A stretch of 64,000 bases of DNA from Calycina herbarum (Eukaryota; Ascomycota; Leotiomycetes; Helotiales; Pezizellaceae). Both the position numbers and the translations under genes were made by a program. Below the pieces are notes generated by a model. It made no database searches and was not told where the DNA came from. It saw only the letters and a program-made list of their open reading frames with translations. Position 1 is the stretch's first letter. Each line of letters starts with the position of its first letter. This document shows positions 22,625 through 32,413 of the stretch, piece after piece. The stretch spans positions 496,001-560,000 of the forward strand of contig LLEY01000016.1 in NCBI GenBank assembly GCA_001414485.1, read 5' to 3'.

Positions 22625-23185
22625 GAAATGAGTGCATGAGAGATAATTGCAAAAGAGTTTGAGGAAAACGGTGTAATAAAATTCAAGGAAAGGATTGAAA
22701 TTGCATATACAAATAGCAGATGTTCGAATTGAGGTCTATCTTCCGAAGAGACTTTTCTTCGTCAAGAGTGATTAAGTGAGACGCGACATGGAAGACCTAC
22801 CAGGGTACTGCCCCTAAGAAGGTTAGCTCCGAGTATAACCCCCCCCTCGGATTGGAATTTTCCCCCAAAATCTCGACAATTTTGTCGTTGCGGTGGGCGA
22901 CTTCGAAGGAGTGAGAGGTATGCCGGATAGAGATTGTTTGGCAACCGACGTTATGTCATCCGTCAGCTGATTCGTAAGGCGCTTAGCGTATCAACTAGAA
23001 GGACTTCTTCTCTACGTATACGAAGGATTTGACAACGTTTTAGGTTAGGAATTACTACTCTAGAAGAGCTAGTAGTTACCTTACTAGTAGGTAGTAGTAC
23101 TATAGCTCTACTAAAGGTCTTAGCTTTTTAAGAGCTTAGTATTAATAGTAGATAGTAAAGGCTCTTTATTCGATAGCTTGTTATA
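22625..23185. other. Intergenic with AT-rich decayed repeat remnant
   Basis: From about 22980 the sequence becomes strongly AT-rich with many CTAGTAGT/TAGTA words, as in RIP-decayed transposon remnants. A C-rich hairpin motif lies at 22828-22849. Confidence 0.5.
22828..22853. repeat. CCGAG-ATAACCCCCCC-CTCGG motif, copy 1
   Basis: A short palindrome-ended motif (CCGAG...CTCGGATT enclosing TATAAC and a C run). A close copy lies at 27056-27081, more than 4 kb away. Confidence 0.5.
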
Positions 23186-23584
23186 ACGTGCATGTATAGC
23201 GAACCGGCCAACTGAAAACACACCTAAAATCGCGATTTTGACATTTTAATATCTTTACGAATTGTTGATTAAAAATTTCAAAATTAAAACTTTGATTTCA
23301 TTACTATATAAATATAAAAGTTATAAAATGTAAGACTGAGTCTAATTTATATTAAAAAGTTATTAAAAGAAGAAGAAAAAAGACAAGATTACAGGAGTAT
23401 TTTTAAGCGAATCGCTAAGTAAAATCATATAGCGTCTGAAACTTAGAATTCTAAATATATATATAGTAATGAAATCAAAGTTTTAATTTTAAAACTTTTG
23501 ATTAATTGTTCGTAGAGATATTAAAATGTCAAAATCGCGATTTTAGGTGTGTTTTCAGTTGGCCGGTTCGCTATACATGCACGT
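23186..23584. mobile_element. TA-flanked MITE 1 with long terminal inverted repeats
   Basis: The left arm (23186 to about 23312) and right arm (about 23458 to 23584) are inverted copies over more than 100 bases, beginning ACGTGCATGTATAGCGAACC, with only scattered differences. TA dinucleotides abut both ends (23184-23185 and 23585-23586), the target duplication of Tc1/mariner-type elements. The interior, about 150 bp, is AT-rich and non-coding. This is a non-autonomous element. The first five bases of its terminus match those of the pogo-like element at 30235. Confidence 0.8.
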
Positions 23585-23586
23585 TA

Positions 23587-24645
23587 GAGAGAGGGCCGGT
23601 CTTTCTAGAGGAACACGGAATAGCGATGTGGCACCTTTATATAGAGGCTTTTCCACATCAGCATTTAAAATCCACTGAGATGAGAAGGGAATGAGAGGCT
23701 TACTCACACACATTAAATTCTCAAAACTAAGATTTATCGCTCCACATGAACAACACCTAAATAAATGGCCTCGAGTTTTCGTCAATTGGATGAATGAGAG
23801 AAAGAAAAAATAAGAGAAGAAAAGAAATCAGCCACCAAACCCAAATTCCTTCGCTGCAAACATCCTCCATTTAAGAAGAAGAAGTGGTTGTGCTGGAATG
23901 GTTGCAGTAACATTAAAGGCTGACCTGCATCGACAGCGTCGCTCAATCGCGGGAAATTTCCCAATTATGATCCATACTGTACCACCAGTACCCAGTACCC
24001 CAAAATTTCCAGGCTGCTTCAAGGGGGATTCTTACCACATGCTAAACAAAACATTGACCTCGTTATGGTTTATTTGACTATACATATATATATTCAGACC
24101 CCTCGTAGGGGTTGAAATATACGAAATGTTTGTTTTCCCAAGCGCTGGGAAGGTGTTTCGCGTCTCGCATCTCCCGAAGACGATAATTTTGTACTCGGCT
24201 TCACAGACCTCAAATCATGTCAGAATTCGTACGGCCCTTTCGGTAGCCTTCTCAATAGGACTATTCTCCACGACTCATCGATGGTGATCTTGTATGTCCT
24301 GACCACAATTTTCCCCAGTACGGAGTACTACAGTGTCCCTCGCAGTGTGCGAATCGCCGCCCCCAACTAACCCCAACTGCCGAACAAGGGCATGGATATG
24401 AGAGGGAACTCAGGATCCTGCAAACCCAGTGATTCTATTAATTATCATCTTGGTAAAATATTACACTGCTGTTGGAATGGCCCCCAAGAGAAAACCATTT
24501 CTGTGCTGAAGATTTCCATGTAGCACTTTCCTCCACAGCTTCTGGTGATGCGCGGTACAGCCACTCTCGACTGCTGCAAAGCCAGGTTAGGAATACTGTC
24601 CCGTTTCTGATTTGACGTGTTTAACATATTTCAATTGAAATACCA
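23587..24645. other. Intergenic, no gene seen
   Basis: This is non-coding sequence between MITE 1 and the 3' end of the membrane-protein gene. A 76-codon minus-strand frame at 23555-23785 overlaps the MITE and is not convincing. Confidence 0.5.
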
Positions 24646-25760
24646 TCATGGCAAGTCCATAGATTTCTCTCCCAACACCTTCTCCCCGACTTTCACCTCC
24701 CCGCCATAGAGCTCCCCTACAACAGGATAACACCCCTCAATCTCCACCAAACTTCTTCTCCCCTGCATCTCCGCAATCCTACCCGCATTACCAACCATAA
24801 CTGACCCTCCAATCTCTGCTATCCCATCAGTATTACTCCCTTCTTCCAGCGCTGCCTTTCCAGATGCAAAAGCCGTTGTATCCTCACTCTGAGGTCTCGT
24901 CGACATACGGAGTTTTCTATAACGCAGAGCAAGAAGAATGAATGCGATGCAGAATGATCCACCTACGGTACTACCAATGCCTATTGCTATCTTGGTACCG
25001 CGAGATAGGGAGTTCGATAGTGGGAGAGAGGAGGGAGTGGATGTTGAAGTGGAAGTAGATGTGGGCGAAGAGGGGGGTAGATTTATAGATGTTGGCTGGG
25101 TGTTTGAGGCGGGGTCGTCAGAAGGTTGTGATGTTGTTATTGCAACAGATTGGCCATCTGATGATGTTTTGGAGCTTTGCGTAGTTTGCGACTGAGCGCT
25201 GGTGACTGACGAAGTGCTCGATGATGGCGGATCGTTTGAAATCTATTTTATCTTACGTCAGGTTCCTGAGTAAAGAAGAGTTGATTATATAATTTGGAAT
25301 GGAGAATGAATGATCCAGAAATACAAGACATACTTTGGCAGTACTATTGACGATCTGGAAAGCATCAGAATATCGCATAAACTGAGTTTCATCTGTGTCA
25401 TTCAAGACAAGTTGATATGTCCCATTTGACAAATCTTTCGACGGTGTGTATGGATAAGTGCCGACGCCTGCTTTTCCTACACCTTCTATAACAGAGTCAA
25501 CTCATGAATGACAAGGACAATGTGAGTATTGGATGACGAGACATACTTGCAACCCAACCAAACCATCTCAAATCATTGGCCGGAAAGTCTGCCTTTCTGT
25601 AAATCCCGATGTCTATTGGATTTGATGCAGCTTGCCAAACCAGATCAACAGTGGAATTAGAACTCAGGCGCCCAGGGAAGTATTCCATGGAAATGTACAA
25701 AGAGGTAGCGCATCGCGAATGCCAAAGTAGAAACAAGATGAATAAGTGGAATTTCAACAT
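24646..25760 (-). CDS. Ser/Thr-rich single-pass membrane protein, Kre9-like N-terminal region
   Basis: Exons 25760-25547, 25485-25334 and 25242-24646 sum to 320 residues in phase. A signal peptide (MLKFHLFILFLLWHSRCATS) precedes an Ig-like part containing STVDLVWQAASNPIDIGIY and GTYQLVLNDTDE. A long Ser/Thr/Pro stalk, a transmembrane helix (IAIGIGSTVGGSFCIAFILLAL) and a basic RYRKLR stop-transfer stretch follow. The cytoplasmic tail is about 90 residues. The overall plan is the same as at 17689-18650, but the sequences are only distantly alike by eye. The second intron contains an alternative acceptor about 20 bases upstream of the one used. It is likely a plasma-membrane/cell-wall surface protein; the function is otherwise unknown. 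Confidence 0.75.
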
Positions 25761-27055
25761 TTTGAGTACGTATGAAAAGACAAAGACATGATACGAGATA
25801 CAGTAACGAATTTAAAAATTGAGAGAGTAAGCAGGCTTGATATGATATGATGCATAGCAATTCGCAATTTGCTCGTAGGATTTCAATCGAGTTACAGAAT
25901 GCGATAACCGGGCAAGAGCGCGCAGTGGGATTGAAAAAAATCATGAATTCTTCACGTGGGTGTTTCCGAAAGGATTCCTCGAGTGGCGCAGCACACATGA
26001 AGCACGAAGGGTACTTCAAAGTAGATATCCTCTTGAAGTTCCGTCCAGCCGCGGGGTCCATATACAGCCACTAAGCTTTTGCAAAAATTGAATGGTGATC
26101 CATTTCGGAATTCCTCTCGAGGTATTGTTTCCTTTGCTGGCCAGCACGACCCTGGGAAGTTGGCCACCAGCTCTATCACTTTCCATATATATACCAGGCC
26201 AAGGCCCTTCTGCCACTCCTGGTAATTGGTGCAGTTTCAAGTGAAACGCGATGAGCGCCATTTCATTTCTTCCATGAATCCAGCATGAATCGGTTCTCGA
26301 ACTCGCGATCAGAAAGACATAAGACTAGCCAGATGCAAGTCAATTGCACCATCAGTCTTTGGCAGTTCTCCTATATATGTATTCGTACGTCTGGAAGTTG
26401 TCTTTTAGGATTTGGAGTGGTGGATATCTCGAGGTGACTGCCGACTGCAGAATTCCTTCGTCGCAGTTAAATCGATTCTGCTCAAGAAGGGTCTTGACGT
26501 CGCTACTCTTTCCGCATCCTACGCACGTGTTTTCTGGTATCGCTCCCGATCTTGTCACATCGATTGGAGAGGTGCAGTTGAGGTCATCGCGTGGGGTTGG
26601 TCTGCCCATTTGCTGAAAAGGGAATCGAGGGTGGAGTGAGGACGGAGGTATGGTATGTCCAAATTGGGGCCTGAGGCAGCAACGAATACCACTGCCCATT
26701 CAGGGAAACTCAACACCAAAGGAAATGTACAGACTTCCGAGAGAGAAATGACAAGCCCAACATGATGTACTGTGCAACCCAGAAGAAGGAACTCAGTATG
26801 TCTGTCAAGTAAGGATGAAGACTGCACGAACAAGGCACAACGAGGCAACGTGAGGTTTCACGCAACTAATTCTGCTTTATATATAGCATCAAGACAGTCA
26901 AGGTGGAGTTGGTGGAGAGGTCAAGAGGGTCACGAGAGTCACGAGAGTCACAGGGTATCTCGAGCTGACCTATGCAAGCCAGCCTCCAGCTGGGTCCAGG
27001 TCTAGCTGTGGATTTTGTTGTGGAAGGAGCGAGGGACCATTTGACCCCGTTGGCG

Positions 27056-27081
27056 CGAGTATAACCCCCCCCACTCGGATT
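27056..27081. repeat. CGAG-ATAACCCCCCCC-CTCGG motif, copy 2
   Basis: Similar to the motif at 22828-22853: GCGAGTATAAC, a C run, then ACTCGGATT. The shared core exceeds twenty bases with one inserted base. Confidence 0.5.
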
Positions 27082-27893
27082 CAGATTACTGCCGTCTCTT
27101 TCTCTCTCCTCTTCTTTTCCCTTGCCGTTGGACTCTCTTGGAAGGGCCAACCCAGTGGAGGTGGTCATTAAGGTAGAGGGTAGAGGTCAACGATTGTATA
27201 TGGCACGACGTAGTTGAAAGTCTTTTCAGGGGTTACAGTAGCAATCTTTTGCTAATGGTGTATATACCCCGCTGTACAAGTTTCTTGTGCATTGTACAGA
27301 AAGAAGGATTGTGACGGGACTGGGTTGGAAGTCTTCCCTTTCTCTCGCCGTCCATCTCCTCTCTTCTGCTCGAAATTGGATTGAAGAGGTAGACACCAAA
27401 TCTAGTATATATATGGCAGGGAGTGGCACGCAGAACCACAGAAAAGCATTCCACATGAATTGGAAGATTCTCCTATTACTTAGTATATACTTAAACCAGG
27501 TGGTTGTGGGTCTCAATGGATGGCCTACGTTGGTGTTCCGAGGAAGGGGCGATGGAGGTCTCTCGCTACTTCGAGGTCCTCTTCCTGCTTTGCACCCGTC
27601 ACGTCTTCGGAGGGCACCTACCTACCTTACCTACTCAAACCAGACTCCCGTCGTCACCTCAACCACTTCCAATAGATTTCTCTTTCCTTCAACTCCAACC
27701 CTCTTCCTTTTTCCACATCCAACACCGTTGACCTCAACGGATCACCTGCGCGCATTCTCGACTCAACGCGTCTCTCCCTCATCTCAATTCTAGGTAACGC
27801 GTCAGGTAAGTAGCGGTTCTCTGGCGCCTTTGCTTTCTTCTTATTCTACTCATCTGCTGCGCGTCGTCATCTCCAGCTGTCCTTGGTGTCTAA

Positions 27894-27923
27894 CAGACCT
27901 CACAGACCTCACAGACCTCACAG
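27894..27923. repeat. CAGACCTCA tandem repeat, three units
   Basis: Three exact nine-base units plus a partial copy, about 40 bp before the BTB start codon, probably in the 5' UTR. Confidence 0.85.
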
Positions 27924-27962
27924 CTCCTCGTCCCTTCCTTTCCGTCCGCGATCAACTCCAAA

Positions 27963-29484
27963 ATGGCGTGCAAGAGTCTCAAGAAGCACCGCCTTTCCGA
28001 CAACCTTTCCGGTCCCATGATCAAGATTGCCGCAGGTACTGGAAAGGGCGTAGGTAGCTCTCGTGTCCTTCATTTCGTCTTCTTACTTCTTTCTAGCGCA
28101 AGAGCCTCGATATTCACAAGAACCTTTTGCAGAAATGCACCAAGTACTTCGATCCCAAGTTCAAGTCCGGTGACATCTTCCTTGACAATGAGGACCCTGT
28201 AGTATTGGAGAACTTCAATACTTGGTTGTATTCTGGTGAGCAGTCCCACCTCCTCCCCCCAGTACAAGCACTTCGAATTCTCGTTTGCCCCTCGTGTGCG
28301 CGCAGACTTCTGAATTCCTTCGACATGTGGCACAATTTGAAGATCCAAGACTAACATTTCCCTCGTGCCAAGGTGAAATCGAGAAACCTCCTACCAAATT
28401 CACAGTCAAGTCGAAGCCAAGTGAGAAGGAGGCACAGAGATTGGAAAATGATCTACGAAAGAGATTCGACGGTCGAGTATGCAACCTGACTTTGCACTCT
28501 GTCCCCCATTTTAATCTTCGTTGCCCGGGAGCGAGTGTCATTACCCTCTATGTTCCTGATTTATCGAGAAGGACATGTGCTAAAATCTTGCAGATCAAAA
28601 CTTTGACGGACCTCTACATTTTCGCAGAGAAGCTGGCGATCAATGATCTCATGAACAAATGCATGGATGTCATTCAAGATGGATTCTACGAGTATGGCAC
28701 GGTTTTTGGACCAGGCCAAATTAGCAAGGTCTTCTTCAAGAGCAAGGCGGATTCCGTAAGCAGCTTTCCCTTTTGCCCATTCTTCTGAACTCAAGCACTC
28801 CCAGTCTCGAGCAAGACTCATCCCGGCTTGCTTCTCTCGGATCTTCATACAACGAGAGAAACATATGCTAATATACGATAGAAACTTCGTGAGCTTTGTG
28901 TTGCCGCCAACGTTCTCCATCGTAGGTATTCTCCGAGTTATTTTCCCCTCTTTCGGGTTGTTTTGGGAGGACTAAGACAACATTTCCTCCCCAGACATCT
29001 CATTTCCTCCTCACACAACCCCGTTTCTTCCTAGTTTCCTCAAACATACTTCTAGAGATGGCAATACTGACTCCGAGATTTTCCGCAGTCGATCGAGGCT
29101 GCTCTACCCTTCGCGAAGAACATATGATGCTTGCCATGACAGTTCCAGGCAAGTCTTCTCCGAGTTTTTTCTTCCCTTTCAACTTATTTTAGGAGGGCTG
29201 GGACACTTTTCCTTGCTCGGAGATACTTCCTGGGAATGACAATACTGACTCTGGGATTTTCCGCAGGATATTTCGATTACATTCTTAAGTGGATGGGCAG
29301 AAACTTTCATCTGTTGGGTCGACGATACGAGGAGGGATATGATATTAGCCAAAACCCACCCAAAGGCTTCACCATCTTCAACCGTGGACTTCTGTGCCCT
29401 TGTCATTTCCACGTCCACGCTTCTGGTGAGGCTCATCACGGCCATGATGGTTGTGCTGTTCCTTACCTGAGCTGCGATCATTAA
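27963..29484 (+). CDS. BTB/POZ-domain protein
   Basis: Seven exons, 27963-28049, 28097-28235, 28373-28476, 28594-28755, 28882-28921, 29089-29148 and 29267-29484, give 269 residues and agree in phase throughout. The N-terminal half is a fungal BTB fold: SLKKHRLSDNLSGPMIKIAA, KSLDIHKNLLQKCTKYFDP, GDIFLDNEDPVVLENFNTWL, YSGEI. IKTLTDLYIFAEKLAINDLM then gives the BACK-like start. The C-terminus ends in a Cys/His-rich tail (CPCHFHVHASGEAHHGHDGC) that could bind metal. Such proteins commonly serve as Cullin-3 adaptors or transcriptional cofactors; the partner is unknown. Intron 6 starts with GC. Introns 5 and 6 are near-copies of each other, and the two short exons beside them (KLRELCVAANVL and TLREEHMMLAMTV) are also similar, suggesting a local exon-intron duplication. 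Confidence 0.85.
28922..29088 (+). repeat. Duplicated intron, copy 1 (intron 5 of BTB gene)
   Basis: A 167-bp intron. Its 5' part (TTCTCCGAGTT...GGGAGGAC..GACA) and its last 30 bases (GGCAATACTGACTCCGAGAT followed by TTTCCGCAG) match intron 6. It has a roughly 50-bp internal stretch that intron 6 lacks. Confidence 0.75.
29149..29266 (+). repeat. Duplicated intron, copy 2 (intron 6 of BTB gene, GC-AG)
   Basis: A 118-bp intron with donor GCAAGT. The 3' end GACAATACTGACTCTGGGAT followed by TTTCCGCAG differs from intron 5 at only a few bases, and the donor-proximal part is also shared. The homology covers both ends of the intron rather than only the splice signals. Confidence 0.75.
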
Positions 29485-30234
29485 GCTCTCTTCGAGACGT
29501 GTTCCTAGAGTGACTGTGGTATTTAGGGAAGTATCAGGGTTGACTGGTGATAATGTGGCTCCATGTTTAATAGGGTGACAAGGTCGACCCAAGTTTCGAA
29601 CTTTTGCTTTGCTTTGATGGTTTATTGTGTGGATCATACAGGGGAAACGGTATTTGTGGACTATCGGTGGATATATTATAGCTTTTGCTTTATGATTTTG
29701 CTTCTTATGATACCCGGATGTATAGGTATTACTTGCTCCACAATCGAGATATGAATGGAATAACAATGAATCATTGAGATTTTATGATATGGTTCTTAAT
29801 GATGGCTTGTGGTATGCGTTTCGAATTTTGCTTCTTGTTGTTACCCGAAGATTTGGAAAAGAAACGTCCATATGATAAGAGGTAATGATCGACTCCGGCA
29901 GTCACTAAAGACCACGAGGAAGCGAGGCTTGTGTTGTTATTTGATACTGAGAGTCTTGGAGGATCTCGCTACTGTACTTGGATTTAATTTGTTGAAGACC
30001 CAAAAAAGCAAGTAAGAGAGTTCTACTATGCTTTATTCCGTGACGTTTTGTGAATAGGTGGAGACAAGTTCAGGTGTACACCCATAGTAAAAAAAACTGT
30101 GCTAGAAGTCCTAGAAAAATAAAGCTGATTGTTTCAGAGGACTTGGGATAACAAAGAACAATGGTAGTTGAGTGTTCTAGCGTAATTTAATACTAAGATA
30201 AGAAGTTAAAAATTAACTATTCAAATACTAACTA
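29485..30234. other. Intergenic, AT-rich, no gene seen
   Basis: This is the 3' flank of the BTB gene, becoming AT-rich towards the transposon. No coding evidence. Confidence 0.5.
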
Positions 30235-30331
30235 ACGTGGTTTATCAGGACCCCGGTCATATCAGGACCCCGATCAATTTTCCCGAAATCCTACCCTCTA
30301 ACTTTAACACGCGTTTTTTTAACCTTCTACC

Positions 30332-32330
30332 ATGTCTATTGTTACTAAAGAATCAAAAATCATTCTAGCTATTAAGGCAATTCGAACATCTAAAAAGCTA
30401 AGTCGACGGAAAGCTGCAAAGATCTACGGAATACCTTATTCTACACTCAACGACAGAATGAACGGCTACCTTCCTCTAGCCGACCGTCGACCAGCAAACC
30501 TTAAATTGTCTAAGGTAGAAGAAGAAGTGATTGTTTAGAATATACTTAATATGGATTCTAGAGGGTTTATACCTCGGCTAGCTAGTGTAGAAGATATAGC
30601 TAATTTCATCCTCGAATCGCAGGGAGGAAAACGCGTTAGCAAGCTCTAGGCTTATCGATTTATATAACGATAACTAGGGTTAAAGACGCGTTTTAATCGC
30701 GTTTATGACTTCTAAAGGGCCTTATACGAAGATCCTGACCTAATTAGCGCGTGGTTCCGACTTGTGTAAAATATAAGAGCGAAATACAGCGTTTTAGATT
30801 ACGATTTCTATAACTTCGACGAAACGGGCTTTATAATAGGTGTGATTTGCCCTACAATGGTTATTACACGTGTAGATCGACGTGGCAGAGGTAAGGCAGT
30901 TTAGCTAGGCAATCGGGAATAGGCTATAGCAATTGCTTATATTAATAGCGAGGGTTGAGATGTCCCTCTATTTTTAGTCGTCTAAGGGAAGAATCATCTT
31001 ATAAATTAGTATATAGACGGCGGCCTCCTATACGACTAGGTTATTAAACTGATAAGTAACGGATAGACAAATAACAAGATAGGTCTAGAATAGCTAAAAC
31101 ACTTCGATAAATATACTACTAGTTGTACAAAGGGTCTATATCGAATATGTTACAGACCTGGCCACCGCCGAGCACGTGACTCGCGTACGGCTGCTCGCCG
31201 GCGTCCGCAAAGCCCTGCCATTCCTGGCCTGGCCTGGAACCATTCCTACCTAGGCCAGGAACCATTTCTACAAACGGATCGACATTCCTATAACTTATCA
31301 ATTCCTTGGCTATCTCTATATTATAGGACCTCTAGAAGTCTCCTCTTTCCTTCTCTTCTCTTCTGTAGCTTTAGATCTTCAATTGAACCACCTCTTACTT
31401 CTCTGATTATCCGCTACACCTGTGTATGCTACAGGTAAGGATAACTACCAGAGGGCTAGCAGATTGGGTTTGTCACAGAATACTGGTGTTAGATAGGCAT
31501 AAGAGTTATAAATCGGCTGAATTTCAAGAGTATTATAAAGCATATAATATTATAACTCTTGGACTACCTCTCTACTTATCCTATATAACCTAACCACTTA
31601 ATATTAGGTGCTTTAGTGTGTTAAAGCGGGCGTATAGTCGGCAGATTAAGACGTTTATTAAAGCCTATATCAACTATATTACGAAGGTAGAGTTCTTTTT
31701 AGCTTTTATAGCAGTATATAAAGAATTAATAACGGTCTAGAACGCTTAAGCTGGATTCTATAGAGCTGGCCTAGTGCCTTTTAACCCGTAAGTAGTACTT
31801 TTAAAGCTTAACGTAAGGTTACGGACTCTAACTCCCTTAAGACCCTCTACTGCTAATTCTAATACTTGGATCTCCTAGACTCCCTTAAACCCTACTAAAG
31901 CGCTCTTATAATCGACTCTTGTTTAGAAACGGATTGCCTGTTACTAGGGGAGCTCGCCGACTCTACTATTTAAGACAGTTGCTGTATTAGTAAAAGGTAT
32001 AGAGCAAATAGCCCATAAGATAACCTTGTTGTCTACTGAAGTACGTACTCTTCGAGCAGCGAATAAAGCCTTAAGCAAACGCCGTAAAGCTAAAAAGACT
32101 TATGTATGTCAAGGGGGGGCACTTACAGTAGAGGATGTCTAAGATCTTTTAACTTAAAAGGACGTTAACGAGCAAGTACGACGCGACTTATGTGTAGAGA
32201 GGGGTAATAAGAAGGAGGGGCAATCGTCTAGACGGCGTTTTAGCACTTGCGGAAAAGCTGGTCATAATATACGAACTTGTTAAATAGATGTAGATATGTC
32301 TAATTCTTCGGATTCTAAGTAGTTATAGTT
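30332..32330 (+). pseudogene. Transposase of pogo/Fot1 type (HTH-DDE), inactivated
   Basis: The first 68 codons are intact and contain a psq-type helix-turn-helix (KLSRRKAAKIYGIPYSTLND). A stop at 30536 and many later stops follow. The catalytic core can still be read: YNFDETGFI (first Asp at about 30818), ILVLDRHKS (second Asp at about 31492, just after the solo LTR) and QPLNIRCFSVLKRAYSRQI, where the third acidic residue has become Asn (about 31600, consistent with G to A). The C-terminus retains CGKAGHNIRTC, a zinc-knuckle-like ending seen in many fungal members. It cannot be functional. Confidence 0.85.
31148..31477. mobile_element. Solo LTR nested in the pogo-like transposon
   Basis: A 330-bp insertion starts TGTTACAGACC and ends TTTGTCACA (canonical TG...CA). 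It is flanked by the five-base direct repeat GAATA (31143-31147 and 31478-31482) and splits the transposase codons for YRI and ILVLD. No internal retrotransposon domain exists, so it is a solo LTR left by recombination. Its first 130 bases are GC-rich, unlike the AT-rich host element, so it probably arrived after the host was mutated. Confidence 0.8.
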
Positions 32331-32413
32331 AATTTAATATGTTGTGGTTAATTTATTAATATTCAAAGTTGAATGCCAAGGAAAAGTGCGCCAGGTCCTG
32401 ATAAACCACGTTA

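Larger units (their letters stand above)
25761..27962. other. Long intergenic region
   Basis: Several 70-170 codon frames occur on both strands, but none shows domain signatures, consistent codon use or splice support. Near 26928-26952 a short GAGTCAC repeat occurs, and a second copy of the C-rich hairpin motif lies at 27056-27081. The last few hundred bases are C/T-rich and are probably the promoter and 5' UTR of the BTB gene. Confidence 0.5.
30235..32411 (+). mobile_element. pogo/Fot1-like DNA transposon, complete ends, RIP-like decay
   Basis: The terminal inverted repeats read ACGTGGTTTATCAGGACC at 30235 and its reverse complement ending at 32411. Both are flanked by TA (30233-30234 and 32412-32413). 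A subterminal direct repeat, ATCAGGACCCCG, follows the left end. The interior carries one transposase reading frame, now full of TAA/TAG/TGA and TA dinucleotides, as expected after repeat-induced point mutation, and a 330-bp solo LTR. Total length is 2177 bp, or about 1.85 kb without the LTR, a normal size for this family. Confidence 0.88.

Noticed and set aside
25657..26061. 134-codon minus-strand frame overlapping the start of the membrane-protein gene
   Set aside because: It shares sequence in another frame with a supported signal-peptide exon and has no family pattern.
27287..27793. 168-codon plus-strand frame upstream of the BTB gene
   Set aside because: Composition follows the C/T-rich promoter and leader; no domain, no splice support, and it stops shortly before a well-supported gene.
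30332..30538. Short intact frame that could be called a stand-alone HTH regulator
   Set aside because: It is the N-terminal part of the decayed pogo-like transposase, inside intact terminal inverted repeats.
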